Source of the DNA: JAMCXS01 sp046705545
GTDB lineage: Bacteria; Acidobacteriota; Terriglobia; UBA7540
NCBI GenBank assembly: GCA_046705545.1
Contig: JBJKQF010000326.1
Coordinates: 1 to 8,330, forward strand
Length of the DNA: 8,330 nucleotides
Reading direction: 5' to 3'
Below are positions 1-8,062 of the stretch, piece after piece. Numbering within the stretch: position 1 is the stretch's first letter; each line of letters begins with the position of its first letter. The position numbers and the translations under genes are program-made. Under the pieces are notes generated by a model. That model was given only the letters and a program-made list of their open reading frames with translations. It was not told the DNA's origin and made no database searches.

Positions 1-256
1 CGTTCACGTGCATCAGGTCCAGCTCATCGATAATCCCGAGCTTCTTGAAGGACTCCAGAGTGCGGTAGACGGTGGCAAGGTGCAGGCCGGGCATCTCCTT
101 TTGAGCCCGCCGCAAAACCTCCGGAGCATCCAGGTGCTCGCCGGCTTGTTGGAGAACTTCGGCAATGACCTCCCGCTGGGGGGTAAGACGAAGGCCGTGC
201 TCTCGGAGTTGAGCGGTGACGGAACGGCGCTGTTTGAGGTGGGCAGAGAGGACCAT
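1..256 (-). CDS. Fur-family metal-responsive transcriptional regulator, N-terminal part
   Basis: This is the first 85 codons of a Fur-superfamily repressor; the C-terminal dimerisation and metal-binding domain lies beyond the window edge. The visible part is the winged-helix DNA-binding domain. It shows the family pattern LRLTPQREVI at residues 22-31, then EHLDAPEV at 40-47, with His41 where Fur and PerR proteins carry an N-terminal metal ligand. The recognition helix LATVYRTLESF is at 60-70, followed by the KKLGII turn. The ATG at 254-256 is the only ATG start in frame after an in-frame TAA upstream. No Shine-Dalgarno is seen, and the predicted 5' leader is only about 25 bases. The subtype (Fur, PerR, Zur, Nur or Irr) cannot be set without the C-terminal half. 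The gene has its own promoter and is separated by 350 bases from the aminopeptidase gene upstream. Confidence 0.88.
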   Translation of the reverse strand, partial: MVLSAHLKQRRSVTAQLREHGLRLTPQREVIAEVLQQAGEHLDAPEVLRRAQKEMPGLHLATVYRTLESFKKLGIIDELDLMHVN

Positions 257-262
257 ATCTAG

Positions 263-279
263 TTGCGAACTAGTCGCAA
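263..279. promoter_or_regulatory. Palindromic operator-like site (TTGCGA-N5-TCGCAA)
   Basis: A perfect 6+6 base inverted repeat with a 5-base spacer sits 6 bases upstream of the Fur-family start codon. It lies 6 bases downstream of a predicted -10 box, so it covers the expected transcription start. A second, half-repeated element (CTAG next to CGCAA/TCGCAA) makes the stretch partly a direct repeat as well. The arrangement is typical of an autoregulatory operator. The shape resembles the Nur box described for the nickel-responsive Fur-family protein of Streptomyces (tTGCaa-N5-ttGCAA) more than the AT-rich classical Fur box. Binding by the adjacent gene product is an inference. Confidence 0.6.
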
Positions 280-285
280 GTAGAA

Positions 286-315
286 ATTATCCCAAAATCT
301 CTACCTTTTTGTCAA
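286..315 (-). promoter_or_regulatory. Sigma-70-type promoter of the Fur-family gene
   Basis: On the minus strand a perfect -35 box TTGACA (310-315) is followed after 18 bases by GATAAT (286-291), one mismatch from the consensus -10. Transcription would start near position 279, giving a leader of roughly 25 bases before the ATG at 256. The start point falls in the palindrome at 263-279, so a bound repressor would block polymerase. This is the clearest promoter in the window. Confidence 0.7.
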
Positions 316-607
316 CGATTATCTCTCAAGAGTGCCCTACCCATGGCAAACCGTAGCGGAGCAAAACTGAACGGTTCAATTAAATGCGTGAATGGCAGCG
401 AGTAAGCATCCCGGCAGCCCTGGAGGGGCTCGAGTGGTAGTTGCCAGTCGCGAAATTACGCATCAGGTAGGGCCGGAAAAGAATTCAAGAGGGCGCTCAC
501 GACCTGCTCTAACAGGGCGCGGGCTGATGATGCGAGGGATGAACTTCAGATGCTATGACACGCCGCGCAGGAGGGATTTATCCTGTTGTGCGGCTCGTAG
601 CGGAATT
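316..607. other. Intergenic region between the aminopeptidase gene and the Fur-family promoter
   Basis: No credible gene is seen here. On the minus strand, two weak stem-loops follow the aminopeptidase stop codon. The first (562-594) pairs GCCGC with GCGGC and CAGG with CCTG across an internal loop. The second (493-520) pairs GCGC with GCGC and CCTG with CAGG, and a modest T-rich run lies about ten bases further on. Neither has the compact stem plus immediate U-tract of a textbook intrinsic terminator, so where the upstream operon ends is unclear. A 20-codon plus-strand reading frame at 343-405 has no ribosome binding site and no recognisable product. Confidence 0.5.
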
Positions 608-1888
608 CTAGACCCATTCTCCCGCGCGCATCAGCGGTTCGGCAGCGTCTGCGGCGCTAATTCCGTCCACGTCGATCTGATTGGATCCAATCATCCAGTC
701 AACGTGGATCAGGCTGTCGTTGGCTCCGCGTGCAGCCAGTTGTTCGGGAGTGAGGTTCTCGCCGTCCTTCACGCAATTGCTGTAAGCCTGCCCCAGGGCG
801 ATGTGGCAGGCGGCGTTCTCGTCAAACAAAGTGTTCATAAAGAGCAGTCCGCTCGATGCAATCGGAGAGGAATGAGGCACCAGCGACACCTCTCCCAGCC
901 GCCGCGCTCCATCGTCGGTCTCAATCATCCGCTGCAACACCTGCTCGCCGCGCGCGGCATGGGCCTCAATAATCCGGCCGGCCTCAAAGCGCACGGAAAT
1001 TCCTTCGATCATGGTCCCCTGATGAGAAAGGGGCTTGGTGCTGGTCACTTTCCCTTCCACGCGATCTTTGTGGGGCGTCGTGAACACCTCTTCGGTGGGC
1101 ATGTTGGGAATGCAATAGCATCCATTCCCTGCGGTGGTGCCACCGCCGAGCCACAGGTGATCGTCCGCCAGGCCGACGCGCAGATCCGTCCCCGGTCCCC
1201 GGAAATGCAACGCCGAAAAGCGCTTTGTATTCAGATGGTCAGCCCGCGCGTGGAGGTTTGCGTCGTGAGCTTTCCATGCGGCCACAGGGTCCGCCTGATC
1301 GGCGCGAGAAGCGGCAAAGATGGCCTCCCACAACCGCCTGAGCGCTTCTTCCTGCGGGAGACCAGGGAAAGCGGCAGCGGCCCAAGCCGGCGTGGCGCAG
1401 GCGACAATCGTCCAATTAATTTCGTGCCGGGTGATCAGCTCCATTGCCGGACGATAGGCTTTTGAAACAGCTCGATTCGCCCGGCTCACCTTTTCCGGAT
1501 CCTCCTGAGAGAGGAGCGAAGGGTTGTTGCCGGTAATCGCCAAGCGCGCTGAGCCGCTACGGAACGCCTGGGCCATGCCTTCGTACAGCCAGGTCGCCGC
1601 AGCGTCAAAGCTTGCATCCGGCGCATGGTGATAGCGAAGCAGCGCAGACTCCTCGTCTCCCAGCAGCGTGGTAACCAATGAGCCGCCGGCCTTGTAAGCC
1701 TGCTCTGTGATGCGCCGCGCCAGCGGCAATGCATCGAGCGTCGCAGTCATCACCAACTGCTGTCCGGGAGCGAGTCCCAATCCAACGTGGACCGCAACTT
1801 CCGCCAGGCGGTTGAGCTTCTCTTCAAATTCAGGGGTACGGGCAAACTGCCCTTCGGCAAATGCTGTGGTTGATGTCATGCGTTCCAT
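608..1888 (-). CDS. M29-family metal-dependent aminopeptidase (AmpS/AmpT/PepS type)
   Basis: This is a full-length cytoplasmic aminopeptidase of 426 residues, close to the 410-420 usual for peptidase family M29, which removes N-terminal amino acids from peptides using two divalent metal ions. All expected ligand positions are visible: Glu267 in PTEEVFT, Glu333 in LGEVSLV, His362 and Tyr369 in CHIALGQAYSN, and His395 with Asp397 in HVDWMIGS. The spacings between them (66, 29 and 33 residues) match those I recall for the staphylococcal enzyme AmpS. The N-terminal third (about 20-200) is the non-catalytic domain with the LGLAPGQQL signature. No signal peptide or membrane segment is seen. The start is uncertain: ATG at 1888 has no Shine-Dalgarno, while a second ATG three codons later (1879) has a weak GGA before it. 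It lies 49 bases behind gltD on the same strand with no terminator between, so cotranscription is likely. Confidence 0.92.
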   Translation of the reverse strand: MERMTSTTAFAEGQFARTPEFEEKLNRLAEVAVHVGLGLAPGQQLVMTATLDALPLARRITEQAYKAGGSLVTTLLGDEESALLRYHHAPDASFDAAATWLYEGMAQAFRSGSARLAITGNNPSLLSQEDPEKVSRANRAVSKAYRPAMELITRHEINWTIVACATPAWAAAAFPGLPQEEALRRLWEAIFAASRADQADPVAAWKAHDANLHARADHLNTKRFSALHFRGPGTDLRVGLADDHLWLGGGTTAGNGCYCIPNMPTEEVFTTPHKDRVEGKVTSTKPLSHQGTMIEGISVRFEAGRIIEAHAARGEQVLQRMIETDDGARRLGEVSLVPHSSPIASSGLLFMNTLFDENAACHIALGQAYSNCVKDGENLTPEQLAARGANDSLIHVDWMIGSNQIDVDGISAADAAEPLMRAGEWV

Positions 1889-1937
1889 TATGACGCGGGG
1901 GAGGTTGAACTGGCAATATCGGAAGGGAGGAAAGAGT

Positions 1938-3353
1938 CTACCCGGCGGAGGATTTTTCCATCAGATACCGATCGACGGCTGCGGCCGCCTTGCGGCCTTC
2001 GGTGATAGCCCAAACCACCAGGGACTGGCCGCGGCGAGTGTCTCCCGCCGCAAAGACGCCGGGGACGGAACTCATGTAATCCTCGCCGGTCGCCACGTTG
2101 CCCCGCGCATCAAGCTTCACGCCAAGCTGCTCCAGCATACCGGTCTTGACGGGTCCCAGGAAACCCATGGCCAGCAGGACCAAATCAACATCCAAGGTAA
2201 ACTCGCTGCCCGGGACCGGCTCAAACTTGGGAGGAGGGCCCACGCGCACGGCGTGCAGCTTCTTGACGCTCCCGCTTTCATCCCCTGTAAAACGCGTGGT
2301 CGCAATGGCCCAATCGCGCAGACCGCCCTCTTCGTGAGAGCTTTCCGTCCGGAGTTGCAAAGGCCATAGCGGCCAGGGAGTTTTGGGCGACCGCTCGTTA
2401 GGCGGCATGGGCATAATCTCAAACTGAGACACCGAGGCGGCCTTCTGCCGATGCACGGTCCCCAGGCAGTCAGCGCCCGTATCGCCGCCGCCGATAATCA
2501 CCACCTTCTTCCCCGTGGCCAGAATCTGGTCCGGCACCGAATCTCCCGCCACAATCTTGTTTTGTTGCGGGAGGAACTCCATGGCGAAGTGAATGCCCTT
2601 AAGCTCGCGGCCGGGAACCTTCAAATCCCGGGGATGTTCCGCGCCACCTGCCAGCAGAATGGCGTCGAACTCCTTGCGGAGATCCTTGACCGGCACGTTT
2701 TGTCCCACGTGGCTGCTCGGCTGGAACTTGACACCTTCCTGCTCCAACTGCTCGAGCCGACGGTCTAGAATGCGCTTCTCCATCTTGAAATCAGGGATGC
2801 CGTACCGCAACAAGCCGCCCAGGCGGTCGGCCTTTTCGAAAATCGCCACCCAATGTCCGGCGCGGTTCAACTGCTGCGCCGCGGCAAGGCCCGAAGGCCC
2901 GGAACCCACCACCGCCACGCGCTTGCCAGTGCGAACCTCCGGAGGCTCCGGAACCACCCAGCCTTCCCGAAAGGCGTGCTCGATAATCGACTTCTCGATC
3001 GCCTTGATAGACACCGGGGGTTCGTTGATTCCCAGCACGCAGGAAGCCTCACAGGGCGCAGGACAAAGCCGGCCGGTGAACTCCGGGAAATTGTTCGTCA
3101 CGTGGAGGGTGCGAATCGCTTCCTTCCAGCGGTTGCGATAGGCGAAGTCGTTCCATTCCGGGATGACGTTGTTGAGGGGACAACCCGTATGGCAAAAGGG
3201 CACGCCACAATCCATGCAGCGGGCGCCCTGCACTCGAACCTTTTCGTCGGGGAAATCCTGGTAGACCTCAAAGAAGTCATTAACCCGCGTGGCAACCGGG
3301 CGCCGCTCCGGAGTTTCCCGCTCATGCTCCATAAAACCGGTGACTTTACCCAT
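1938..3353 (-). CDS. gltD: Glutamate synthase [NADPH] small (beta) subunit
   Basis: This FAD- and Fe-S-containing subunit oxidises NADPH and passes electrons to GltB. The protein is 471 residues, the usual GltD length. Starting from MGKVTGF, the N-terminal Fe-S domain has Cys46, Cys49, Cys54 and Cys58 (CMDCGVPFCHTGCP) and a second group Cys97, Cys101 and Cys105 (CPAPCEASC). The FAD-binding Rossmann motif VVGSGPSG is at 148-155 and the NADPH-binding motif IIGGGDTGAD at 286-295. The closing FAD motif GVFAAGDTRRGQS is at 432-444. The frame stays open upstream to 3452, but that extension lies inside gltB and would add 33 residues not typical of the family. The ATG at 3353 is preceded by AAGGTGG and overlaps the gltB stop, so it is chosen. 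CPAPC-type spacing resembles Bacillus and plant enzymes rather than the CPQDRLC form of E. coli. Confidence 0.97.
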   Translation of the reverse strand: MGKVTGFMEHERETPERRPVATRVNDFFEVYQDFPDEKVRVQGARCMDCGVPFCHTGCPLNNVIPEWNDFAYRNRWKEAIRTLHVTNNFPEFTGRLCPAPCEASCVLGINEPPVSIKAIEKSIIEHAFREGWVVPEPPEVRTGKRVAVVGSGPSGLAAAQQLNRAGHWVAIFEKADRLGGLLRYGIPDFKMEKRILDRRLEQLEQEGVKFQPSSHVGQNVPVKDLRKEFDAILLAGGAEHPRDLKVPGRELKGIHFAMEFLPQQNKIVAGDSVPDQILATGKKVVIIGGGDTGADCLGTVHRQKAASVSQFEIMPMPPNERSPKTPWPLWPLQLRTESSHEEGGLRDWAIATTRFTGDESGSVKKLHAVRVGPPPKFEPVPGSEFTLDVDLVLLAMGFLGPVKTGMLEQLGVKLDARGNVATGEDYMSSVPGVFAAGDTRRGQSLVVWAITEGRKAAAAVDRYLMEKSSAG

Positions 3354-6300
3354 GGGCCACCTTGCGGTTCTCTTGCGAACCCACTGTCTGAGGTTGAGCA
3401 GCCACCAGCCCCACCGGAGCGCGAGGAATGCCGAGCACCCGCTTGTATTCATGCGGGAACACTTTGACGAACTTGGGCAGCATCGTGCCCCAGTTTTCCA
3501 AAATCCACTTGGCCCGAGGGCTGCCTGTCAGTTCCGCATGCCGGGAAACAAGCGAATGCAGTATCTGGATGTCTTCGCCCTCGGAGACGGGTTCCAGGTC
3601 TACGCTCGAGCGATTGCAATAGACCGATACGAACTCACCCGTCTCATCGAGAACATAAGCAATCCCTCCGGTCATACCGGCGGCAAAGTTCCGCCCGGCC
3701 CGGCCCAGCACCACAACAGTTCCCTTGGTCATGTACTCGCAGCCATGATCGCCCACGCCCTCAACCACGGCGACTGCGCCGGAGTTGCGTATGGCAAACC
3801 GCTCACCGCCCATACCGTTGAAGAAGGCCTCACCACCTGTGGCTCCATAGAGGACGACGTTGCCGACCAGTATGTTCTGCTCGGGGAGGTAGGAGGAAAT
3901 CCGTGGCGGATAGATAATCAGCCGGCCTCCAGAAAGCCCCTTGCCCACGTAGTCATTCGCCTCACCCTCAAGCTCCAAGGTAATTCCTTTGGCCAGAAAC
4001 GCACCAAAGCTCTGGCCTGCGGAGCCGTGAAACGCAAAGCGGATCGTATCATCGGGCAAACCCTCTGACCCATACCGGCGCGCAATCTCGCCGCTCAGCA
4101 TGGCGCCCACGGTACGGTGGACGTTGCGAATGGGAAGGTTAAAGGTCACCGGCGTACGATTCTCGATTGCCTCGCGGGCGTGGTCGATGAGTTTGTAGTC
4201 GAGCGCCTGATCAAGTCCGTGGTCCTGCGGAACCACGCAGCGGCGCCCCACGTGGGTGGGAACCGGAGGGTTATAGAGAATGGAAGAGAAGTCCAGGCCG
4301 CGGGCTTTCCAGTGGTCGATCTCCTTGCGTTGGGAAAGGCAATCCACCCGCCCGATCATCTCATCCACGGTCCGGAAGCCCAATTGGCCCATAATCTCGC
4401 GCATCTCTTCCGCAATGTAAAACAAGAAATTAATCACGTGTTCGGGCTGGCCCTGGAACTTCTTGCGCAGGACCGGGTCCTGCGTGGCGATGCCCACCGG
4501 ACAGGTGTTCAAATGGCATTTCCGCATCATCACGCAGCCCATGGAGATTAGCGGCGCCGTGGCGAAACCATACTCTTCCGCTCCAAGCATGGCGGCAATA
4601 ACAACGTCGCGGCCCGTCGTCAACTTCCCATCCACCTGGATGCGCACGCGGCTGCGCAGGTCATTCATCACCAGAATTTGCTGCGTCTCGGCAAGCCCCA
4701 GTTCCCAGGGAATGCCTGCGTGTCGGATGGAGCTGAGCGGAGAGGCACCGGTCCCGCCGTCGTAGCCGGAGATCAAGATCACATCAGCGTGCGCCTTGGC
4801 GACGCCGGCTGCTACCGTGCCCACCCCGGCCTCGGCCACCAGCTTGACGGAAATTCGCGCCTTGGGATTGACGTTCTTGAGGTCGTAAATCAATTGCGCC
4901 AGATCTTCAATCGAATAGATATCGTGATGCGGCGGCGGCGAGATCAACTGCACGCCTGGAATCGAATGGCGGATGCGCGCAATCACCTCGTCCACTTTAT
5001 GGCCGGGCAGTTGTCCGCCTTCGCCAGGCTTTGCGCCCTGCGCAATCTTGATCTGCAAATCGTTGGCGTTCACCAAGTAGTGCGCCGTCACCCCAAAGCG
5101 TCCCGAGGCCACCTGCTTGATGGCGCTGCGGCGGAGATCACCGTTGGCGTCAGGCTGAAAACGCGCCTCGTCTTCGCCGCCTTCTCCGGTGTTGGAGTAG
5201 CCGCCGATGCGGTTCATGGCGATGGCCAAGGTCTCGTGGGCCTCCCGGCTGATGGAACCGAATGACATGGCGCCCGTCGCGAACCGTTTGACAATTTGCG
5301 CGGCAGGCTCGACGTCCTCGATCGGCACAGGCGCGCCGGCCGGATGCAATTCCAACAGGCCCCGCAGCGTGCGCAGCTCGCGGTTCTGGTCGTTCACCAT
5401 CTTGGTGAACTCCTGGAAGGTTGAAAAGCTTGACTGCCGCACGGCGTGCTGAAGTTTGCTGATCGTGGAGGGATTGAGCAGGTGCTGCTCTCCCCGTACC
5501 CGGTACTGATAGTTCCCACCCACTTCCAGTTCAGTGTCAGAAGCCGCGGGCGGCCGCAGGGCTTGCTCATGCCTCATGCGCGCTTCACGCGCCAGCACGT
5601 CCATATCCACGCCTTCGATGCGCGAAGCCGTCCCCGTAAAGTAACGGTCCACGATAGCGCGGTTCAGTCCGATCGCTTCAAAGATTTGCGCGCCGCAATA
5701 ACTTTGCAGCGCCGAGATTCCCATCTTGGAGAAAGTCTTGCGCAGACCCTTGTCCACGGCCTTCAAGTAGTTTTTCAGCACCTGGTCAAAAGTGTAATCG
5801 GGCGGAAAGTAACCGCGCTCGAAAAGGCTCTCCAAAGTTTCAATGGCCAGGTAAGGGTTGACGGCGCTGGCTCCATAGCCGATCAGCAGCGCAAAGTGCA
5901 TCACCTCGCGCGGCTCGCCGGATTCCACGATGAGGGCGACCTGATTGCGCGTTTCTTCCCGGACCAAATGGTTGTGCACGGCCGAGAGCGCCAGCAGGCT
6001 GGGAATCGGAGCGTATTCGCGGTCCACGCCGCGGTCGGAGAGAATCAGAAGCGTGTACCCCGACTTGATGGCAAGCGAGGCGCTGCGGCACAGGTTTTCG
6101 AGAGCCCTTTCCATGCCCGCCCCACCGTCCACGCGGAAGACCATAGGCAGGGTGGTGGCCAGGAAATCTCCCCGACTGACCCGGCGAATCTTTTCCAAGC
6201 TGTGGTTGGTCACGATGGGATGAGGAAGCTTCAACGTGTGGCAATGTTTCGGCGTCTCGTCCAGGACGTTCCCCTCCGAGCCGATGTAGCCGGTCAATGA

Positions 6301-7935
6301 CATGACCAGCTCCTCGCGGATAGGGTCGATGGCCGGATTGGTCACCTGGGCGAACATCTGCTTGAAATAATGGAAGAGGAGTTGCGGCCGGTCCGACAGG
6401 CACGCGAGCGGCGTATCCGTCCCCATCGAGCCCACAGGCTCCTGGCCTTGCGTGGCCATGGGCAGCATGATCGTGCGGAGGTCTTCATCGGTGTAGCCGA
6501 AGGCACGCTGCCGCATTAGGATGGTGTCAAAATCCGTGGTTTGAACTCGCGGCGGCGCAGGAAGTTGATGGAGCGTAATCTGGTTCTTCTTCAACCAGTC
6601 GGCATAGGGTTGCCGGCCGGCCAGCGCGGTCTTAACTTCTTCATCGGAAAAGATGCGCCCGCGCTCGGTATCCACTAGCAGCATGCGCCCCGGCCCAAGC
6701 CGCCCCCTCGACAAGACGTTTTCCGGCTTGACCGGCAGCACGCCGGCTTCAGAGGACACGATGACCAAACCGTCGGTCGTCACCAGATAGCGAATGGGGC
6801 GTAGGCCGTTGCGGTCAAGCTTGGCGCCGATCAAACGCCCGTCGGTAAAGGCCAGAGCAGCCGGACCATCCCAGGGTTCCATGAGCGAAGCATGGTATTC
6901 GTAAAAAGCCTTGACGTCCTCCAGCAAGGTTGAATCGTTCTCCCAAGCTGTGGGGACCAGCATTTCCAACACGTGCGGCAGGGAACGCCCGGCCAAGGCC
7001 AGCAGTTCCACAGCGTTGTCCAGCTTGGCCGAGTCGCTGCCTCCGGGGGTAATAATCGGCAGCAGCTTCTTGATGTCCTCTCCGAACAGAGGCGAGCTGA
7101 GCGTTGACTGCCGGGCGTGCATCCAGTTCGTGTTCCCGCGCAGAGTGTTAATTTCCCCGTTGTGGCACAGGTAGCGGAAGGGATGCGCCAGCTGCCAAGT
7201 TGGAAAAGTATTAGTCGAAAAGCGCTGATGAACCAGGCAAAGTGAGCTCATCACCTCGGGATCCGACAGCTCCCCGTAAAAATTCGTGATCTGTGGTGCC
7301 AGCAGCAATCCCTTGTACACAATGGTCCGCGAGGAGAGCGAAGGGATATAGAACTGGCCCTTGTCTTTGATGTCCGCCCGCGCCACTGCGGCTTCTGCCA
7401 TCCGCCGAATCACATAGAGCTTCCGCTCTAGAGTGTCCTGGTCCATGCCCGGCGCGCGCTGGATGAAAAGCTGTTCGATATAGGGCTGCGTGCTGCGAGC
7501 CAGACGCCCGATCGCCTTGGCGTCAACGGGAGTATCCCGCCAGCCCAGCACCACCAACCCCTCCTCGCGCACGATCTTTTCAATGATGCCCTCGCAAAGA
7601 ATTCTTTCGTGGCGCTCGACGGGCAGAAATACCATACCCACCCCATATTCACCGGGATGGGGAAGCGTAAACCCAAGCCTTGAGCACTCGCGCTGGAAGA
7701 ACTTGTGCGGAATCTGAATCAGAATGCCCGCGCCGTCACCCGTCTCCGGGTCACACCCGCAGGCCCCACGGTGGGTGAGGTTGATCAGGATTTGAACGCC
7801 TTTAGTGATGATATCGTGGGACTTCTGGCCGGCAACGTTGGCCACAAAGCCGATTCCGCAGGCGTCATGCTCAAACTGAGGGTCGTAGAGGCCCTGAGGG
7901 GCAGGAAGGCCGGATTGGCAACGAGTCCTCTCCAT
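3346..7935 (-). CDS. gltB: Glutamate synthase [NADPH] large (alpha) subunit
   Basis: This subunit hydrolyses glutamine and transfers the ammonia through an internal tunnel to 2-oxoglutarate, forming glutamate. From the ATG at 7935 it has 1,529 residues, as expected. A propeptide of 25 residues precedes the catalytic Cys26 (HDACGIGF), which should become the N-terminal nucleophile after cleavage. The class II amidotransferase domain follows to about 430, with THRGACG at 54-60 and HNGEINT at 258-264. A central domain leads into the FMN synthase domain (about 865-1230), with SFGSISREAHE, TGEGGEDE, QGAKPGEGGQLPG and SGYDGGTGASP. Cys1134, Cys1140 and Cys1145 (C-x5-C-x4-C) bind the 3Fe-4S cluster. 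The C-terminal glycine-rich beta-helix runs to about 1,490. All key residues I checked are present, with no frameshift. A TTG ten codons upstream (7965) is also possible, but the ATG has a modest TGGAAA before it. gltB is first in the operon. Confidence 0.97.
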   Translation of the reverse strand: MERTRCQSGLPAPQGLYDPQFEHDACGIGFVANVAGQKSHDIITKGVQILINLTHRGACGCDPETGDGAGILIQIPHKFFQRECSRLGFTLPHPGEYGVGMVFLPVERHERILCEGIIEKIVREEGLVVLGWRDTPVDAKAIGRLARSTQPYIEQLFIQRAPGMDQDTLERKLYVIRRMAEAAVARADIKDKGQFYIPSLSSRTIVYKGLLLAPQITNFYGELSDPEVMSSLCLVHQRFSTNTFPTWQLAHPFRYLCHNGEINTLRGNTNWMHARQSTLSSPLFGEDIKKLLPIITPGGSDSAKLDNAVELLALAGRSLPHVLEMLVPTAWENDSTLLEDVKAFYEYHASLMEPWDGPAALAFTDGRLIGAKLDRNGLRPIRYLVTTDGLVIVSSEAGVLPVKPENVLSRGRLGPGRMLLVDTERGRIFSDEEVKTALAGRQPYADWLKKNQITLHQLPAPPRVQTTDFDTILMRQRAFGYTDEDLRTIMLPMATQGQEPVGSMGTDTPLACLSDRPQLLFHYFKQMFAQVTNPAIDPIREELVMSLTGYIGSEGNVLDETPKHCHTLKLPHPIVTNHSLEKIRRVSRGDFLATTLPMVFRVDGGAGMERALENLCRSASLAIKSGYTLLILSDRGVDREYAPIPSLLALSAVHNHLVREETRNQVALIVESGEPREVMHFALLIGYGASAVNPYLAIETLESLFERGYFPPDYTFDQVLKNYLKAVDKGLRKTFSKMGISALQSYCGAQIFEAIGLNRAIVDRYFTGTASRIEGVDMDVLAREARMRHEQALRPPAASDTELEVGGNYQYRVRGEQHLLNPSTISKLQHAVRQSSFSTFQEFTKMVNDQNRELRTLRGLLELHPAGAPVPIEDVEPAAQIVKRFATGAMSFGSISREAHETLAIAMNRIGGYSNTGEGGEDEARFQPDANGDLRRSAIKQVASGRFGVTAHYLVNANDLQIKIAQGAKPGEGGQLPGHKVDEVIARIRHSIPGVQLISPPPHHDIYSIEDLAQLIYDLKNVNPKARISVKLVAEAGVGTVAAGVAKAHADVILISGYDGGTGASPLSSIRHAGIPWELGLAETQQILVMNDLRSRVRIQVDGKLTTGRDVVIAAMLGAEEYGFATAPLISMGCVMMRKCHLNTCPVGIATQDPVLRKKFQGQPEHVINFLFYIAEEMREIMGQLGFRTVDEMIGRVDCLSQRKEIDHWKARGLDFSSILYNPPVPTHVGRRCVVPQDHGLDQALDYKLIDHAREAIENRTPVTFNLPIRNVHRTVGAMLSGEIARRYGSEGLPDDTIRFAFHGSAGQSFGAFLAKGITLELEGEANDYVGKGLSGGRLIIYPPRISSYLPEQNILVGNVVLYGATGGEAFFNGMGGERFAIRNSGAVAVVEGVGDHGCEYMTKGTVVVLGRAGRNFAAGMTGGIAYVLDETGEFVSVYCNRSSVDLEPVSEGEDIQILHSLVSRHAELTGSPRAKWILENWGTMLPKFVKVFPHEYKRVLGIPRAPVGLVAAQPQTVGSQENRKVAHG
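3357..3363 (-). promoter_or_regulatory. Ribosome binding site of gltD
   Basis: On the minus strand AAGGTGG lies inside the last codons of gltB, with its AAGG core six bases before the gltD ATG (3351-3353). It decides the gltD start against the longer open frame. The gltB stop (TAA, 3346-3348) lies just past this ATG, giving an ATGGGTAA overlap. Ribosomes ending gltB can therefore restart on gltD, which would keep the two subunits near equal amounts. Confidence 0.7.
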
Positions 7936-8029
7936 AATATTTCCAGGATTCTGGGTTCCCGACAAGTCCAGTAAGGTTACGAGATTCCTGCAGATATTGA
8001 AAATAGCATACCCGTGAACAGCCTGAAAG

Positions 8030-8062
8030 CGAATATTTTTATAGGTTTCATAACGAATATTT
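8030..8062. repeat. Paired 9-base direct repeats in the gltB promoter region
   Basis: The sequence CGAATATTT occurs at 8030-8038 and again at 8054-8062, 24 bases apart start to start, both in the same orientation. On the minus strand this is AAATATTCG. One copy touches the candidate -35 and spacer, and the other touches the downstream edge of the candidate -10. Such placement suits a regulator binding two like sites. In so AT-rich a stretch a chance repeat is also possible. Confidence 0.4.

Noticed and set aside
8..262. Plus-strand 84-codon reading frame at the left edge
   Set aside because: Antisense to the Fur-family gene, whose minus-strand translation has clear family motifs.
343..405. 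Plus-strand 20-codon frame with an ATG start
   Set aside because: No Shine-Dalgarno, no family resemblance and very short; chance is the simplest explanation.
562..594. Possible intrinsic terminator after the aminopeptidase gene
   Set aside because: There is a stem with an internal loop but no T-run after it on the minus strand; reported only as part of the intergenic description.
392..1465. Long plus-strand reading frame of 357 codons
   Set aside because: It is antisense to the M29 aminopeptidase over most of its length, has no recognisable domain, and is explained by GC-rich codon bias of the true gene. The part outside the aminopeptidase (392-607) has no ribosome binding site.
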